64,000 nucleotides of DNA from Clusia tigrina (lineage: Eukaryota > Arthropoda > Insecta > Diptera > Clusiidae). The stretch's first letter is position 1. Each line of letters starts with the position of its first letter. Shown piece by piece: positions 33,238 through 45,514 of this stretch. The translations under genes were made by a program, and so were the position numbers. The stretch covers positions 137,071,918 through 137,135,917 of the forward strand of contig OV050030.1 in the NCBI GenBank assembly GCA_920105625.2, read 5' to 3'. The notes under the pieces are model-generated. The model was given only the letters and a program-made list of their open reading frames with translations, was not told the DNA's origin and did no database searches.

Positions 33238-33410
33238 AATATAACTAAAAAGAAAAAAAAAGCAAATTAGAAGTAAAAGTACAAAACAAATTTAAAAAAA
33301 AACTATAAAAGATGTACAAAAAGAAAAAACTATAAAAGAAGTAGCAAAGAGAAAAAAAAACAAAACAACACAAAAGTAAAAAAAAGAATACAACAACAGA
33401 ACACAAGTAA
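33238..33410 (+). repeat. A-rich tract, unit A
   Basis: About 170 bases of A with interspersed G and C (purine-rich plus strand), conserved at the same place in units B, C and D. Confidence 0.8.
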
Positions 33411-33415
33411 GGCGA

Positions 33416-33715
33416 TCTGTGTAATATTTATTATGTAAACTTTTAGGGTGTTACAGTTCCGCAGTCAAGTCGACGAAGGGCATTGTAATTTAGAATGCAC
33501 CGTCGATACTTTTACAGTAGGTCAGTTGGCTCGACCAACTGACACCAATTAGCAGGTGCGGATTTGGAACACCAGAAAGGTCAATTCACAGACTGAGATT
33601 ACTGTTGGGAAATAGTATATAAGAACTAGTATTTTAAGAATAAAGCTTCTTGTTGTTCTAAAACCGAAAGTGGTGAAGTGTTTCATTTCAGAGAGTGTCT
33701 TGAAGTTCTCAGTCA
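33416..33715 (+). repeat. 5'-truncated LTR of unit B
   Basis: It begins at CTGTGTAATATTTATTATG, about 150 bases into the LTR, and includes the U3 inverted repeat (33522-33544), the TATA box and AATAAA. The missing start and the missing polypurine tract show that the deletion crossed the unit boundary. Confidence 0.85.
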
Positions 33716-33999
33716 CGCGCCCAGCGAACCGAGAAAGGACGTCTCCCGACAAGCAACGAAGGACACCAACAAATTGCATATAACCTAGGATGTCTGTGGT
33801 TTAAGTTTGTAGAGAATTGATTTGGCGGTATAATTTGTTTTGCCTTTGTGTTAATTTCTGACTTTGATTTGTGAATACTTTATTTGTGCGCGCTTTTGTT
33901 TTAGTAAATCGTACATAGATCATCCTCTGTAATTTACAATGTGGCTCCCAGCCCAATTGTTGCTTTTTTAATGTTTGTATCATTCTAAGGTTTATTGCA

Positions 34000-34558
34000 T
34001 GCAATTAAATTATCTAAATCTCACATATTACACATACAGCTGGATAAGTGCAATATCTCTTGATATGTCCAAATTCATTGTAATTGCTGCATTGGGGAGG
34101 ACCAATACGTTTCTTAAGTTCTTGTAAAGTGACATACCATGCAAGCGATCAATGGTACGTGTAAGGACACTTTGATGACACCTTTACCTCTTCAATTTCT
34201 AATTTCGTTATGAATCCCGAATGAATCCCGTTATGAATGTCCAGGTACCCACATAATTTTGGTAGTGTTACAGAAGAATCTTGCAAAGTTTTGTATGAGG
34301 GGTGTCGTTTGAGTGATTGCGAACGGCTTCAATTATTTATTTACTGTCACTGCATATAATATAATTCTTTCTACCTTGGGAAATAAAGATAATTGATTCA
34401 AGTAAAGCTAGTACTACAAATATAAATACCGAGCAGTACCAGTGAAAGGCATAGACAGCGATAGTAACACCGATACCTTTTGTACCTGCAAACGAAGTTT
34501 TGGTGTCCGATTTTAATCCATCAATATAAATAAACTCCCATGAATTATTAAATGTCAC
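34000..34558 (-). pseudogene. LINE RNase H fragment, unit B
   Basis: This is the copy of 26500-27064, with the same YIDGLKSD and ICSDSK motifs and the same stops; only scattered substitutions distinguish it. Confidence 0.68.
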
Positions 34559-34624
34559 ATTAAGGCTTCATAATGTAACTGTAACTGTATTGACTGATGG
34601 AGTGTTTAGAATGCCTTATTAGAA

Positions 34625-35849
34625 ATTTTTTGTTTTTGCCTGCACCAAGGGCAAGTCGGCGGAATCTGCGCTTCACGTGCTCATTTCGTAAGTAGATAAA
34701 TCACTTGCCTTCAAGGAATAACCTCTTGGCGCTTTCTCGACATTGAAGGCACATTTAACAATCTGTGCCCCAATGCCATAGTCACAACTCTATTAGATCT
34801 GAATCTAGACGTTGGTCGTGTCAAATTGATTGAGCATCTCCTCCGTATTGGCATTGCTGTCAGAGCTATCTGAAAAGCGAATCTATGCACTAGATACCAT
34901 GACTAACTGGAACACCGAATTTGGGCTCAGCCTAAACCCAGCAAAGCCTGAAGTCATGCCGTTCACTAGAAGGTACAAAATACCTTCCTCCATTTTGCCC
35001 AAGATTAACGGCACTACGCTTAGATTAAGCACTAAAGTCAAATATATGGGTCTGATAATCGATCTGAAGCTCAGCTGAAATATCAATCTAGCTACAAGGC
35101 TCCGTAAAGCATCGTGTGCGCTGTATTGCTGTAAGAGGGCAGGGTGCACTAGATGGGGTCTACAACCACGAATCATGCTCTGGCTCTATACGGCCCTTGT
35201 TGAACCAAATATCCTATATGGAGCTGTTTTCTGGTGGCCGGGTACTGTCAAGGCTTGTAACCTGAACTCACTTGACAAAATCAGAAGGAGTGCAGCTCTG
35301 TTGATCACTGGAGCTCTACGCTCCACATCTATGAGTGTGGCCTCTAAGCTTCTGGTAAAACAATAGACCGAACTGGCAGCTATCAGCGTCAATGGGGACA
35401 GAGCCGAGAGGGGGATATTCTCCAACAAGTTGGACCTTGGCATCTCGCGTAGACTCCCTGACCATTGCAATGATTGTGTGATGGGGAGGCATGCGGCTAG
35501 AGAGGGTTTGCCCTTTAATAACTTCTACCGTTTGTGCGGTTCTGAAGAGCAGTGATACACCTTATGTGTCATTGTCCATCCTTAACCAGACGAAGAATGT
35601 AAATCTTCGGAGCTCCTTTCTTAATCAGCCTGACAGAGCTCGCAACCTGAAAAATTCGGAATGAAGCCAAATGTATCTAATTGTCAGGTTGGTTCCACAT
35701 TTCGTAATCGGCGGAGTCGTGCTGCCTGAACGGTAACTATATTCGGCTTAGGTGGTCACTACGTGTGCAGCTTCCATCCGTGGTATCACAATGGACCATA
35801 GTTTCTGCCTGAGTGTGCTTTTTGCTGCCACTCCAACCTAACCTAACCT
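34625..35849 (+). pseudogene. I-type LINE: RT to 3' end, unit B
   Basis: Copy of the unit A LINE fragment with the same internal RT deletion and the same stops. It has an extra 3-base loss in the C-terminal region (near 35533, shortening the GTGTGTGCGG run), shared with unit C. Confidence 0.78.
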
Positions 35850-36603
35850 TCAAGCAAGATAGAATTAATTGGTGATGTCGGAAAGACGCATATACTCCTT
35901 CTAGTTGTAATGTAATGTGTGTTTGGCGCAGTGCCCGTAAATGCAAAATCGGAAGTATCAACAAAGCTTGGGTAATATTTACAAGAGTATTATATACAAA
36001 TACTTAAATAATATTTAGATGATAGAAATTTAATTATTATATGTCTCGAGAAAAAGTTTAATCTAAGGAATTTATAGTATTCTTTGGACGTCAGTCTCTT
36101 AACAAATAGTAGAACATTTGTTTGCCGATATATTGGCACATGACGCTTCAGACCAATAGCGTATTTTATTTAAAGTTTTTAAAAAGGTATGTTTACTTTT
36201 TTTAAGATTTGTAGTTTTATAGAAGATTCAAACATAGTCAGCATAGCTCAAGTGTTCAATGAGTCCACTATAGGCGATTATGGAACTAACTTCATTGAAC
36301 GCTTTCGTGAAGAGGTATTAGTATAGTATACCATTATGGCGATTATGCATTTGCAATTTACTTTATTGTCGCTAACAAAAAATTTGTGATTATTTAGGAA
36401 CGATTTCCCGATATTGTATACATTTTTTTTAAGAATTCATATTGAAACATAAATGATTGCATACTTTTAGGATCCCATTTGATGTTTGAGAATGAGAGGT
36501 GGTTAAATTTTAATCGTAACAGTATGTACATCGTGCTTCACAGTATTAAGAAGTGATTAAATGAATTATTAAATTAGGGGCAAATTGTTATAAAGTCTAA
36601 TAT
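35850..36603. other. Unit B AT-rich spacer
   Basis: Counterpart of 28360-29110. No gene seen. Confidence 0.5.
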
Positions 36604-37085
36604 AAACGGCCCTATTCTGGCGAGACTTACAAGCTCACCTCATTCCGTAATAGTGAATATTTGACAAATAGTAACTATTCGGTATTCTGACAGAGAATTC
36701 AAAGCTCTTTTATTTACTATTTAGTAAATGGCGCGAAAGGTATTGACAGTGAGTATATTACAATTTTTTGTGTTAAAATGGAAAAAGAAGTAGTGTTTTT
36801 ATTAATGGAAGAGGAAAACGAGAGAAAAAATTAAAAAGGCGTCGAAGATTAAAACATATGCGAGACTGTAGTGATCCATTTTCACTCAGTGAAGTATTTT
36901 CAACACAATTACCGCCTCAGCCGATCGCAGTGTCGCAGGGTAATCGAGCAGTTACGCAAAAAACATTTGCCTTTCGCAGTACGGTTCTAGACGCATCATA
37001 ATTTTTTGAACAGAATTCCTGCCTGCCAGCAGTTTGGGATTGTGGCTCAAAAATGCACAGCAACGTAGCTGCTATTGAGTTGCTC
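36604..37085 (+). mobile_element. PIF/Harbinger-type transposon, 5' part, unit B
   Basis: Same segment as in unit A, ATG at 36778, with the same TAA and one-base shift before the Arg-rich stretch. A TAA replaces a codon near 36999 (the ATAATTTTTTG variant), so the second frame is shorter than in A and E. Confidence 0.55.
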
Positions 37086-37156
37086 GCTCAAATTTTATTT
37101 TTTTTTATATTATATATATATAAATCTTAGATTTTTATAATATATATATATATATA

Positions 37157-37255
<99 letters not shown>

Positions 37256-37310
37256 ATTTAATTTTTTTTATATTAAATATACATAAATCTTAGATTTTTA
37301 TAATATATAT
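37085..37310. repeat. (TA)n tract, unit B
   Basis: The longest TA run of the array, roughly 115 bases, between the two ATCTTAGATTTTTATAAT copies. Confidence 0.9.
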
Positions 37311-37343
37311 AATTTCCTCGTGATATATTTGAATTTTTGTTTC

Positions 37344-37496
37344 ATGAATTTTACCTTTAACGAGCGGGGTCAACAGGAAATTTTTGGAGCCCACGAAATT
37401 TTTAATGAGGAAATCAGCTTCTCTGTATGTCCAAAGTCCCAGGAGAAACTATTTCCGTACGAATTGTATGGTATACCAGAGCAAACGGTCTCATAA
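37344..37496 (+). CDS. 50-codon conserved ORF, unit B copy
   Basis: Same frame as 29818-29970, open throughout. It differs from unit A by Tyr to His (GAHE), Leu to Phe (KLFPYE) and Phe to Tyr (ELYG). Function unknown. Confidence 0.3.
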   Translation: MNFTFNERGQQEIFGAHEIFNEEISFSVCPKSQEKLFPYELYGIPEQTVS

Positions 37497-37613
37497 GGCC
37501 TCAACAATTTGGCTTCCAAAAGATGTAGGAGTTACTAAGTAGGAGCTCTTCTTTATTTCGAACATTTCGCCTCCACACCTCTGGCATCTCGAAATCGTTT
37601 TTCTGTATTAAGT

Positions 37614-39148
37614 GTGGATTTCGAAAGGGCTTTGGTAGAAGAGGAAACCCTCATCGCATTCGCAAGCAGAGCGCTTAGTGAGACGGAGAAGAGATACTCC
37701 ACAATAGAAAAGGAATTTCTTGCCATAGTATGGGCTACAAAGAATTTTAGAGCATATCTGTTAGGTCGCCCATTTAAGATATACACTGATCACCAGCCGT
37801 TGAGAGGTATAGCCAATTTGAAAGACCAAACGTCTAGGCTAGCCAGGTTCAGACACAAATTGTCTGAGTATGATTTTGAAATCATATACAAACCTGGGAA
37901 AAAGAATTTAAATGCGGATGCGCTTAGCAGAGTACCGCAGGCACAGAAGGTATCAGTAGTGCAAACTAGGGCCAAAGCAAGGTCAGAGAAGAAGGCCGAG
38001 AGAATGCAAGAAGATAAAATTGATGCTACAAGAGATGTTAACAATCCAGGTTTCGATGCCAATGAACAAACAGCCAGTAATGTGGAATGGCTGGAGGATA
38101 AAAAAGATATCCAGGCTGTGTTAAAGGGTTTCCATGATTCACTTCTAGGTGGACACCAGGGATTCTGCAAAACCCATGACAGAATTAGGCGAGTATACGG
38201 ATAGAAAGGTATGCTCAAAGACATTAAAAAGTATATAAAGAGTCGTCCAAAGTGTCAAGCCAACAAGAGTTCAAGGCTAACAAAGATGCCAATGGTGTTA
38301 ACTGACACACCAAAACAGCCATTTGATAGAGTTCATATGGATATTGAGGTATTTTACCTGAGACAGTTTCGGGAAATAAATATATTTTGACGTTCCAAGA
38401 TGATTTCTCAAAGTATATGGCGTGCGTGGCTATACCCGATGCTGAAGCAAGTACGGTGGGCAAAGTATTCTTTGACGAAATTATAGCACGGTACAACATA
38501 CCTAAGGTTTTGATAACCGACAATGGCTCAAATTTTGTATCGAAACTATTCTCAGAAACGTGTAAAATGCTGGGAATCAAGAAATTGCATATAACACAAT
38601 ATCATCCCCAGGCTAATGGCTCATTGGAACGTAGTCATCGACCTCTGGCCGAGTACCTGCGCAGTTTTGCCAAGGAAGACGGCTCGAATTGGGATCAATG
38701 GTTGACTACTGCAATGCATGTACATAATAATACTGTGCATGTATCAACGAAGCAAACTCCGTTTAGGACGCTCTACGGGTTTGATTTCAATATGCCAGCA
38801 AATTAGAAGCGCAAATGTGCGCCAGTGTACAATGCTGATGACCCCAATAAAGTGCAAAAATATCAGTTACAGCGAGCGCACGAATTGGTTAGAGAAAACC
38901 AGGATTGTGCTAAACAAGTAGCCAGGGAAGCCTATAACAAGGTACTAAGCCCAGTAGTCTTTCATGTGGGTGACCAGGTACTAATGAAGAATCAGGCTAG
39001 AAGAAACAAATTCTCACCTGTTTGGATAGGTCCGTATTCAGTAGCAGAAATCCGCAGCCCGGTTACAACAGTCATAACAATTAAGGGCAAGAATAAGAAG
39101 CTACATAATAATTTGTTGAAATTATTCCATACAAGGCCACACAACTAA
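37614..39148 (+). pseudogene. 412/mdg1-like RNase H and integrase remnant, unit B
   Basis: RNase H is as in unit A. Breaks: a TAG at 38202-38204 (after RVYG), a Cys to Arg change in the zinc region (near 38243), a one-base loss near 38345 shared by B-E that separates HMDI from the rest of the core, and a TAG at 38804-38806. The catalytic Asp of TDNGSNF and Glu of NGSLERSH are kept. The C-terminal part (38825-39148) shows the GPY/F motif WIGPYSV and ends HTRPHN, the normal end of the polyprotein. Confidence 0.88.
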
Positions 39149-41388
39149 AGACATGTGTTAACAGTGTTTTACAAGAGTAAGCACAAGAAAAACAACATAA
39201 ACAAACTGAAATAGCGTACGTGTGTGTATCAAATAACAAACATACCGCCGATTTTCAAAGTCAATGCCAGTAGAAGTGTGCCGCTTAAACTCGGGCGAGT
39301 AAGAATTGACGTAAGAAAAATATGCTTATTAGGGACTCTGGCCGAACGAAGCACAGTAGAGGAAAATAAATTAAATAATAAGAAACGGGTTTATTGGACA
39401 CAATTTAAAAAATAAAATTATAAGACAGTCGTGGATAAGTAATTTAAACTAAACGTAGTATATATACACACATACACACGACAGTTAATGAAATGAAATA
39501 CGATGCGTAAACAGTAGCGCCGGCACCGTTGGTGAAGTAAGTATATATGTATGTAGCTGTATAATGTACAGAATGAATGTACGAAGGTATATTTAAGCAA
39601 GTAAGTAATTTTGTTAATAGGCATGGGTATGGCCATATAAGTAAGTATGTAGCGACATATGATTAGGAATTGGGAATTTGCAGATACTGCAGCAGGCTAT
39701 ATAAAAATATACATAGGTTTTTACTGTTTATTGATTAGGAAATTAGCGTATGGAAAATTGAAGAAATGTATATGTTGAGATATAAATAAAAATGTATAGG
39801 TTAATTGGGAAAATAACGTTAGCAATTAATAATAAGTAATTTAAAGCGCCTCGAATGTATGTATGTAGCCATATACGACCTAATTACAGGGTGTAGGAAA
39901 ATACAATCGTTAATGGGTATATACATACCAGGTTATAATTAAATTTAAAGCCAATAAAATGAGTGAATGCGATGAAAAATATAGTCATGCAATGGACAAA
40001 GTTTTCACATTAAGTAAGATAAGCAACTAGTTTTGCCAAGAATTGATATAAAAAAAAAATTTTTTTTTTTTTTGGCGGCATATAATTTAATATAGAAAAT
40101 AATTGTTATGTTTAAAAAAATGTATAATAGTTAATTAATAGTATTTGTAAAGGAAATAGTTTTTGTTACTTATTTATAGTTTGTTTGTTAAGATGTAGTA
40201 GATAAGCGATATATAGATTTAAATACAATTTACTGTTTACGTTAGGAAAAATATTAAAAATTGAATGAATGTAATAGCTATTGTTTTTAGATATTCAGGC
40301 GTTGGTGAACAAACAAGGACATCTTGAGGGTTCAATATGGTGCAGCATGAGCCTGGAAGGGACTTCCTGCAGCGTCGAAGACGGAGTAAGATGTTAACTA
40401 ACATCCAGGAGACCGGCAGATGAAATGCACGAGCAACGAACAAAAATCTGACTGAAAAAGAAGAAGTGAGAATACATGGAAGAAGGGTAATCAGTAAGCC
40501 ACAAAGGAATAAAGACGAGATTGGCAACGATGATGTCCAGAGATAATTTTTGGTTGGAAGAAAATAAATCTGATAATTAGTCAGAATTCATTTTTATATG
40601 AAAAAGTGGAAGAGCTTCCAACTTCCCATGTGCGAGATGACTACGATTTAAGCTTATGAAAAAATGGAGATGGTATCGGCTGAATACAATAGTCTCTATC
40701 TAACAAGTAAAAGTCTAATAATACTTGAGGTTTATTGCATAACTGACGAAATGGCATGAAACACACTAACACGTACGTTGCCCGTATAAAAAATCCAACG
40801 TGTCTGCCATTATTACATATTGTATTTTAGTCTAGAAAGAGGAAGAGGTAATTTTAGCCACAACCCGAGGTTACTCCATAATTTTAGCGAGAAACGGCTA
40901 TAGTAACAATAACAGCCACACCTACCATCGTTCAATTAGCTTCACAGGATAATCTCCTGACGCAAAAAATCGTTTTAACCACGGAAAGATCAAGCACAAC
41001 ATAGTTAAGCTTTCTCGGCTAACTTCATAACGATTTCCCCAACTAAGTAAATATACACTACACTGTCAGTTACTAAGCGAATATTGATTTTGACTTCGTC
41101 AGAAGCGCATCTAGTCGCACAACCTTGCATCATCTTGGCACGTACCGGTCTAGAAAGAAGGGAGGGGTATGCGGAGTTCATCGAGGGACTTCACTCCGAC
41201 AACGACAGCCGTCAACCGGATCAACAGGTAGCAGAGGTCGCAGTATAACATAAGATTTTAGGTATAAAATATCGTAGTATAATATAGGATTTTAAGTATA
41301 GAGTTATATTGTATTATCACTAGTTGTTTAAAATTGTTTATACGCCAGTGAGAAAAGAGTCGAAGAAGGACCAAATATAAAAAGGGGA
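39149..41388. other. Unit B 3' region
   Basis: About 2.2 kb with no clear gene. It includes an A9/T14 inverted homopolymer (40050-40074) and the conserved stop-free stretch before the A-rich tract (about 41050-41250). Confidence 0.45.
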
Positions 41389-41575
41389 ATATAACGAAAA
41401 AGAAAAAAAAAGAAAATTAGAAGTAAAAGTACAAAACAATTAAAAAAAAAAGCTATAAAAGATGTACAAAAAGAAAAAACTATAAAAGAAGTAGCAAAGA
41501 GAAAAAAAAAACAAAACAACACAAAAGTAAAAAAAAAGAAAAAAACAACAGAACCCAAGTAAGGCGATTTTAAAA
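41389..41575 (+). repeat. A-rich tract, unit B
   Basis: Counterpart of 33238-33410, followed here by a further roughly 100 bases that lead to the hairpin and polypurine tract lost from unit A. Confidence 0.8.
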
Positions 41576-41676
41576 AACAAAAAGGAGGAAAAAATTATAT
41601 ATATGTATTATAGGTTAAAGAAAATGCACGGATTGTTCAAAGTGCAGAAAAAATAAATATTGTAAAAGATTTATTA

Positions 41677-41717
41677 GAAGTTAGTTGCACTAACTTCTTT
41701 TAGAAAGAGGGGAGGGA
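41677..41717 (+). promoter_or_regulatory. Hairpin and polypurine tract before LTR of unit C
   Basis: A perfect 9-bp hairpin (41677-41685 / 41689-41697, loop TGC) is followed by AGAAAGAGGGGAGGGA, which abuts the LTR. The same arrangement is at 40-80, 49697-49737 and 58114-58154. Confidence 0.75.
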
Positions 41718-42165
41718 TGTTGTGAGTTAGAATCAAGCTACCTACGAGTAGTTGACTCACAGCACCGACTCCTAACAGATGCCACACATTATGTGTGATT
41801 AGCATGGTTAAAGTAATTTAAGAGCAATACATACTTTTAGGATCTAACTATTTTTAATTAATATTATCTGTGTAATTTTTATTATGTAAACTTTTAGGGT
41901 GTTCAGTTCCGCAGTCAAGTCGACGAAGGGCATTGTAATTTAGAATGCACCGTCGATACTTTTACAGTAGGTCAGTTGGCTCGACCAACTGACACCAATT
42001 AGCAGGTGCGGAACTGGAACACCAGAAAGGTCAATTCACAGACTGAGATTACTGTTGGGAAATAGTATATAAGAACTAGTATTTTAAGAATAAAGCTTCT
42101 TGTTGTTCTAAAACCGAAAGTGGTGAAGTGTTTCATTTCAGAGAGTGTCTTGAAGTTCTCAGTCC
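41718..42165 (+). repeat. Full-length LTR of unit C
   Basis: It starts TGTTGTGAG. It contains a 9-bp inverted repeat in U3 (GTCAGTTGG / CCAACTGAC, near 41971-41993), a TATATAAG box near 42066, AATAAA at 42089-42094 and a presumed end at CTCAGTC(A/C). The 3' limit is inferred and could lie some 50 bases further on. Confidence 0.8.
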
Positions 42166-42452
42166 CGCGCCCAGCGAACCGAGAAAGGACGTCTCCCGAC
42201 AAGGAACGAAGGACACCAACAAATTGCATATAACCTAGGATGTCTGTGGTTAAGTTTGTAGAGAATTGATTTGGCGGTATAATTTGTTTTGCCTTTGTGT
42301 TAATTTCTGACTTTGATTTGTGAATACTTTATTTGTGCGCGCTTTTGTTTTAGTAAATCGTACATAGATCATCCTCCGTAATTTACAATGTGGCTCCCAG
42401 CCCAATTGTTGCTTTTTTAATGTTTGTATCATTCTAAGGTTTATTGCATGCA

Positions 42453-43007
42453 ATTAAATTATCTAAATCTCACATATTACACATACAGCTGGATAAGTGC
42501 AATATCTCTTGATATGTCGAAATTCATTGTAATTGCTGCATTGGGGAGGACCAATACGTTTCTTAAGTTCTTGTAAAGTGACATACCATGCAAGCGATCA
42601 ATGGTACGTGTAAGGACACTTTGATGACACCTTTACCTCTTCAATTTCTAATTTCGTTATGAATCCCGAATGAATCCCGTTATGAATGTCCAGGTACCCA
42701 CATAATTTTGGTAGTGTTGCAGAAGAATCTTGCAAAGTTTTGTATGAGGGGTGTCGTTTGAGTGATTGCGAACGGCTTCAATTATTTATTTACTGTCACT
42801 GCATATAATATAATTCTTTCTACCTTGGGAAATAAAGATAATTGATTCAAGTAGAGCTAGTACTACAAATATAAATACCGAGCAGTACCAGTGAAAGGCA
42901 TAGACAGCGATAGTAACACCGATACCTTTTGTACCTGCAAACGAAGTTCTGGTGTCCGATTTTAATCCATCAATATAAATAAACTCCCATGAATTATTAA
43001 ATGTCAC
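42453..43007 (-). pseudogene. LINE RNase H fragment, unit C
   Basis: Copy of 26500-27064, with one Lys to Arg change after YIDGLKSDT. Confidence 0.68.
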
Positions 43008-43074
43008 ATTAAGGCTTCATAATGTAACTGTAACTGTATTGACTGATGGAGTGTTTGGAATGCCTTATTAGAAA

Positions 43075-44300
43075 TTTTTTGTTTTTGCCTGCACCAAGGG
43101 CAAGTCGGTGGAATCTGCGCTTCACGTGCTCATTTCGTAAGTAGATAAATCACTTGCCTTCAAGGAATAACCTCTTGGCGCTTTCTCGACATTGAAGGCA
43201 CATTTAACAATCTGTGCCCCAATGCCATAGTCACAACTCTATTAGATCTGAATCTAGACGTTGGTCGTGTCAAATTGATTGAGCATCTCCTCCGTATTGG
43301 CAATGCTGTCAGAGCTATCTGAAAAGCGAATCTATGCACTATATACCCTGACTAACTGGAGCACCGAATTTGGGCTCAGCCTAAACCCAGCAAAGCCTGA
43401 AGTCATGCCGTTCACTAGAAGGTACAAAATACCTTCCTCCATTTTGCCCAAGATTAACGGCACTTCGCTTAGATTAAGCACTAAAGTCAAATATATGGGT
43501 CTGATAATCGATCTGAAGCTCAGCTGAAATATCAATCTAGCTACAAGGCTCCGTAAAGCATCGTGTGCGCTGTATTGCTGTAAGAGAGCAGGGTGCACTA
43601 GATGGGGTCTACAACCACGAATCATGCTCTGGCTCTATACGGCCGTTGGTGAACCAAATATCCTATATGGAGCTGTTTTCTGGTGGCCGGGTACTGTCAA
43701 GGGTTGTAACCTGAACTCACTTGACAAAATCAGAAGGAGTGCAGCTCTGTTGATCACTGGAGCTCTACGCTCCACATCTATGAGTGTGGCTTCTAAGCTT
43801 CTGGTAAAACAATAGACCGAACTGGCAGCTATCCGCGTCAATGGGGGCAGAGCCGAGAGGGGGATATTCTCCAACAAGTTGGACCTTGGCATCTCGCGTA
43901 GACTCCCTGACCATTGCAATGATTGTGTGATGGGGAGGCATGCGGCTAGAGAGGGTTTGCCCTTTAATAACTTCTACCGTTTGTGCGGTTCTGAGAAGAG
44001 CAGTGATACACCTTATGTGTCATTGTCCATCCTTAACCAGACGAAGAATGTAAATCTTCGGAGCTCCTTTCTTAATCAGCCTGACAGAGCTCGCAACCTG
44101 AAAAATTCGGAATGAAGCCAAATGTATCTAATTGTCAGGTTGGTTCCACATTTCGTAATCGGCGGAGTCGTGCTGCCTGAACGGTAACTATATTCGGCTT
44201 AGGTGGTCACTACGTGTGCAGCTTCCATCCGTGGTATCACAATGGACCATAGTTTCTGCCTGAGTGTGCTTTTTGCTGCCACTCCAACCTAACCTAACCT
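43075..44300 (+). pseudogene. I-type LINE: RT to 3' end, unit C
   Basis: Same fragment and same internal deletion. By the CTTCGCTTAG variant it groups with A and E, but by the shortened GTTTGTGCGG variant it groups with B. Confidence 0.78.
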
Positions 44301-44978
44301 TCAAGCAAGATAGAATTAATTGGTGATGTCGGAAAGACGCATATACTCCTTCTAGTTGATGTAATGTGTGTTTGGCGCAGTGCCCGTAAATGCAAAATCG
44401 GAAGTATCAACAAAGCTTGGGTAATATTTACAATACAATACAAATACTTAAATAATATTTAGATGATAGAAATTTAATTATTATATGTCTCGAGAAAAAG
44501 TTTAATCTAAGGAATTTATAGTATTCTTTGGACGTCAGTCTCTTAACAAATAGTAGAACATTTGTTTGCCGATATATTGGCACATGACGCTTCAGACCAA
44601 TAGCATATTTTATTTAAAGTTTTTAAAAAGGTATGTTTACTTTTTTTAAGATTTGTAGTTTTATAGAAGATTCAAACATAGTCAGCATAGCTCAAGTGTT
44701 CAATGAGTCCACTATAGGCGATTATGGAACTAACTTCATTGAACGCTTTCGTGAAGAGGTATTAGTATAGTATACCATTATGGCGATTATGCATTTGCAA
44801 TTTACTTTATTGTCGCTAACAGAAAATTTGTGATTATTTAGGAACGATTTCCCGATATTGTATACATTTTAAAAAAATTCATATTGAAACATAAATGATT
44901 GCATACTTTTAGGACCCCATTTGAAGTTTGAGAATGAGAGGTAGTTAAATTTTAATCGTAACAGTGTGTACATCGTAC
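44301..44978. other. Unit C AT-rich spacer, right end deleted
   Basis: It corresponds to the spacer of other units but ends at CATCGT, where the deletion removes the rest and most of the Harbinger-type segment. Confidence 0.55.
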
Positions 44979-45009
44979 AGCAACGTAGCTGCTATTGAGT
45001 TGCTCGCTC

Positions 45010-45025
45010 AAATTTTATTTTTTTT

Positions 45026-45074
<49 letters not shown>

Positions 45075-45086
45075 AATCTTAGATTT

Positions 45087-45157
<71 letters not shown>

Positions 45158-45210
45158 TTAATTTTTTTTTATATTATATATACATAAATCTTAGATTTTT
45201 ATAATATATA
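45010..45210. repeat. (TA)n tract, unit C
   Basis: Two TA runs (about 48 and 67 bases) around one CTTAGATTTTTATAAT copy, with a second copy at about 45189. Confidence 0.9.
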
Positions 45211-45244
45211 TAATTTCCTCGTTATATATTTGAATTTTTGTTTC

Positions 45245-45397
45245 ATGAATTTTATCTTTAACGAGCGGGGTCAACAGGAAATTTTTGGAGCCTACGAAAT
45301 TTTTAATGAGGAAATCAGCTTCTCTGTATGTCCAAAGTCCCAGGAAAAAGTATTTCCGTACGAATTGTATGGTATACCAGAACAAACGGTCTCATAA
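45245..45397 (+). CDS. 50-codon conserved ORF, unit C copy
   Basis: Open throughout. It differs by Thr to Ile (NFIFNE) and Leu to Val (EKVFPYE). Function unknown. Confidence 0.3.
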   Translation: MNFIFNERGQQEIFGAYEIFNEEISFSVCPKSQEKVFPYELYGIPEQTVS

Positions 45398-45514
45398 GGC
45401 CTCAACAATTTGGCTTCCAAAAGATTTAGGAGTTACTAAGTAGGAGCTCTTCTTTATTTCGAACATTTCGCCTCCACACCTCTGGCATCTCGAAATCATT
45501 TTTCTGTATTAAGT

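Larger units (their letters stand above)
26029..33415 (+). mobile_element. Array unit A (about 7.4 kb), composite Gypsy macro-repeat
   Basis: This is the first of five head-to-tail units. Order: LTR piece (26029-26220), LINE RNase H fragment (minus), LINE RT to 3' end (plus), spacer, Harbinger-type 5' part, TA tract, 50-codon ORF, RNase H/integrase remnant, 3' region, A-rich tract. It is shorter than the others for two reasons. About 600 bp including the integrase C-terminus are deleted (junction near 31356). About 300 bp with the polypurine tract and the next LTR start are deleted (junction near 33415). Both junctions show 2-base microhomology. Confidence 0.88.
33416..41717 (+). mobile_element. 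Array unit B (about 8.3 kb)
   Basis: It has the same order as unit A and keeps the integrase C-terminus and the 3' end up to the polypurine tract. Its own LTR lacks the first about 150 bp because of the deletion at 33415. By LINE-region variants it pairs with unit D (for example ACCGAATTTGG preceded by GGAAC, and ACGGCCCTTG). Confidence 0.9.
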
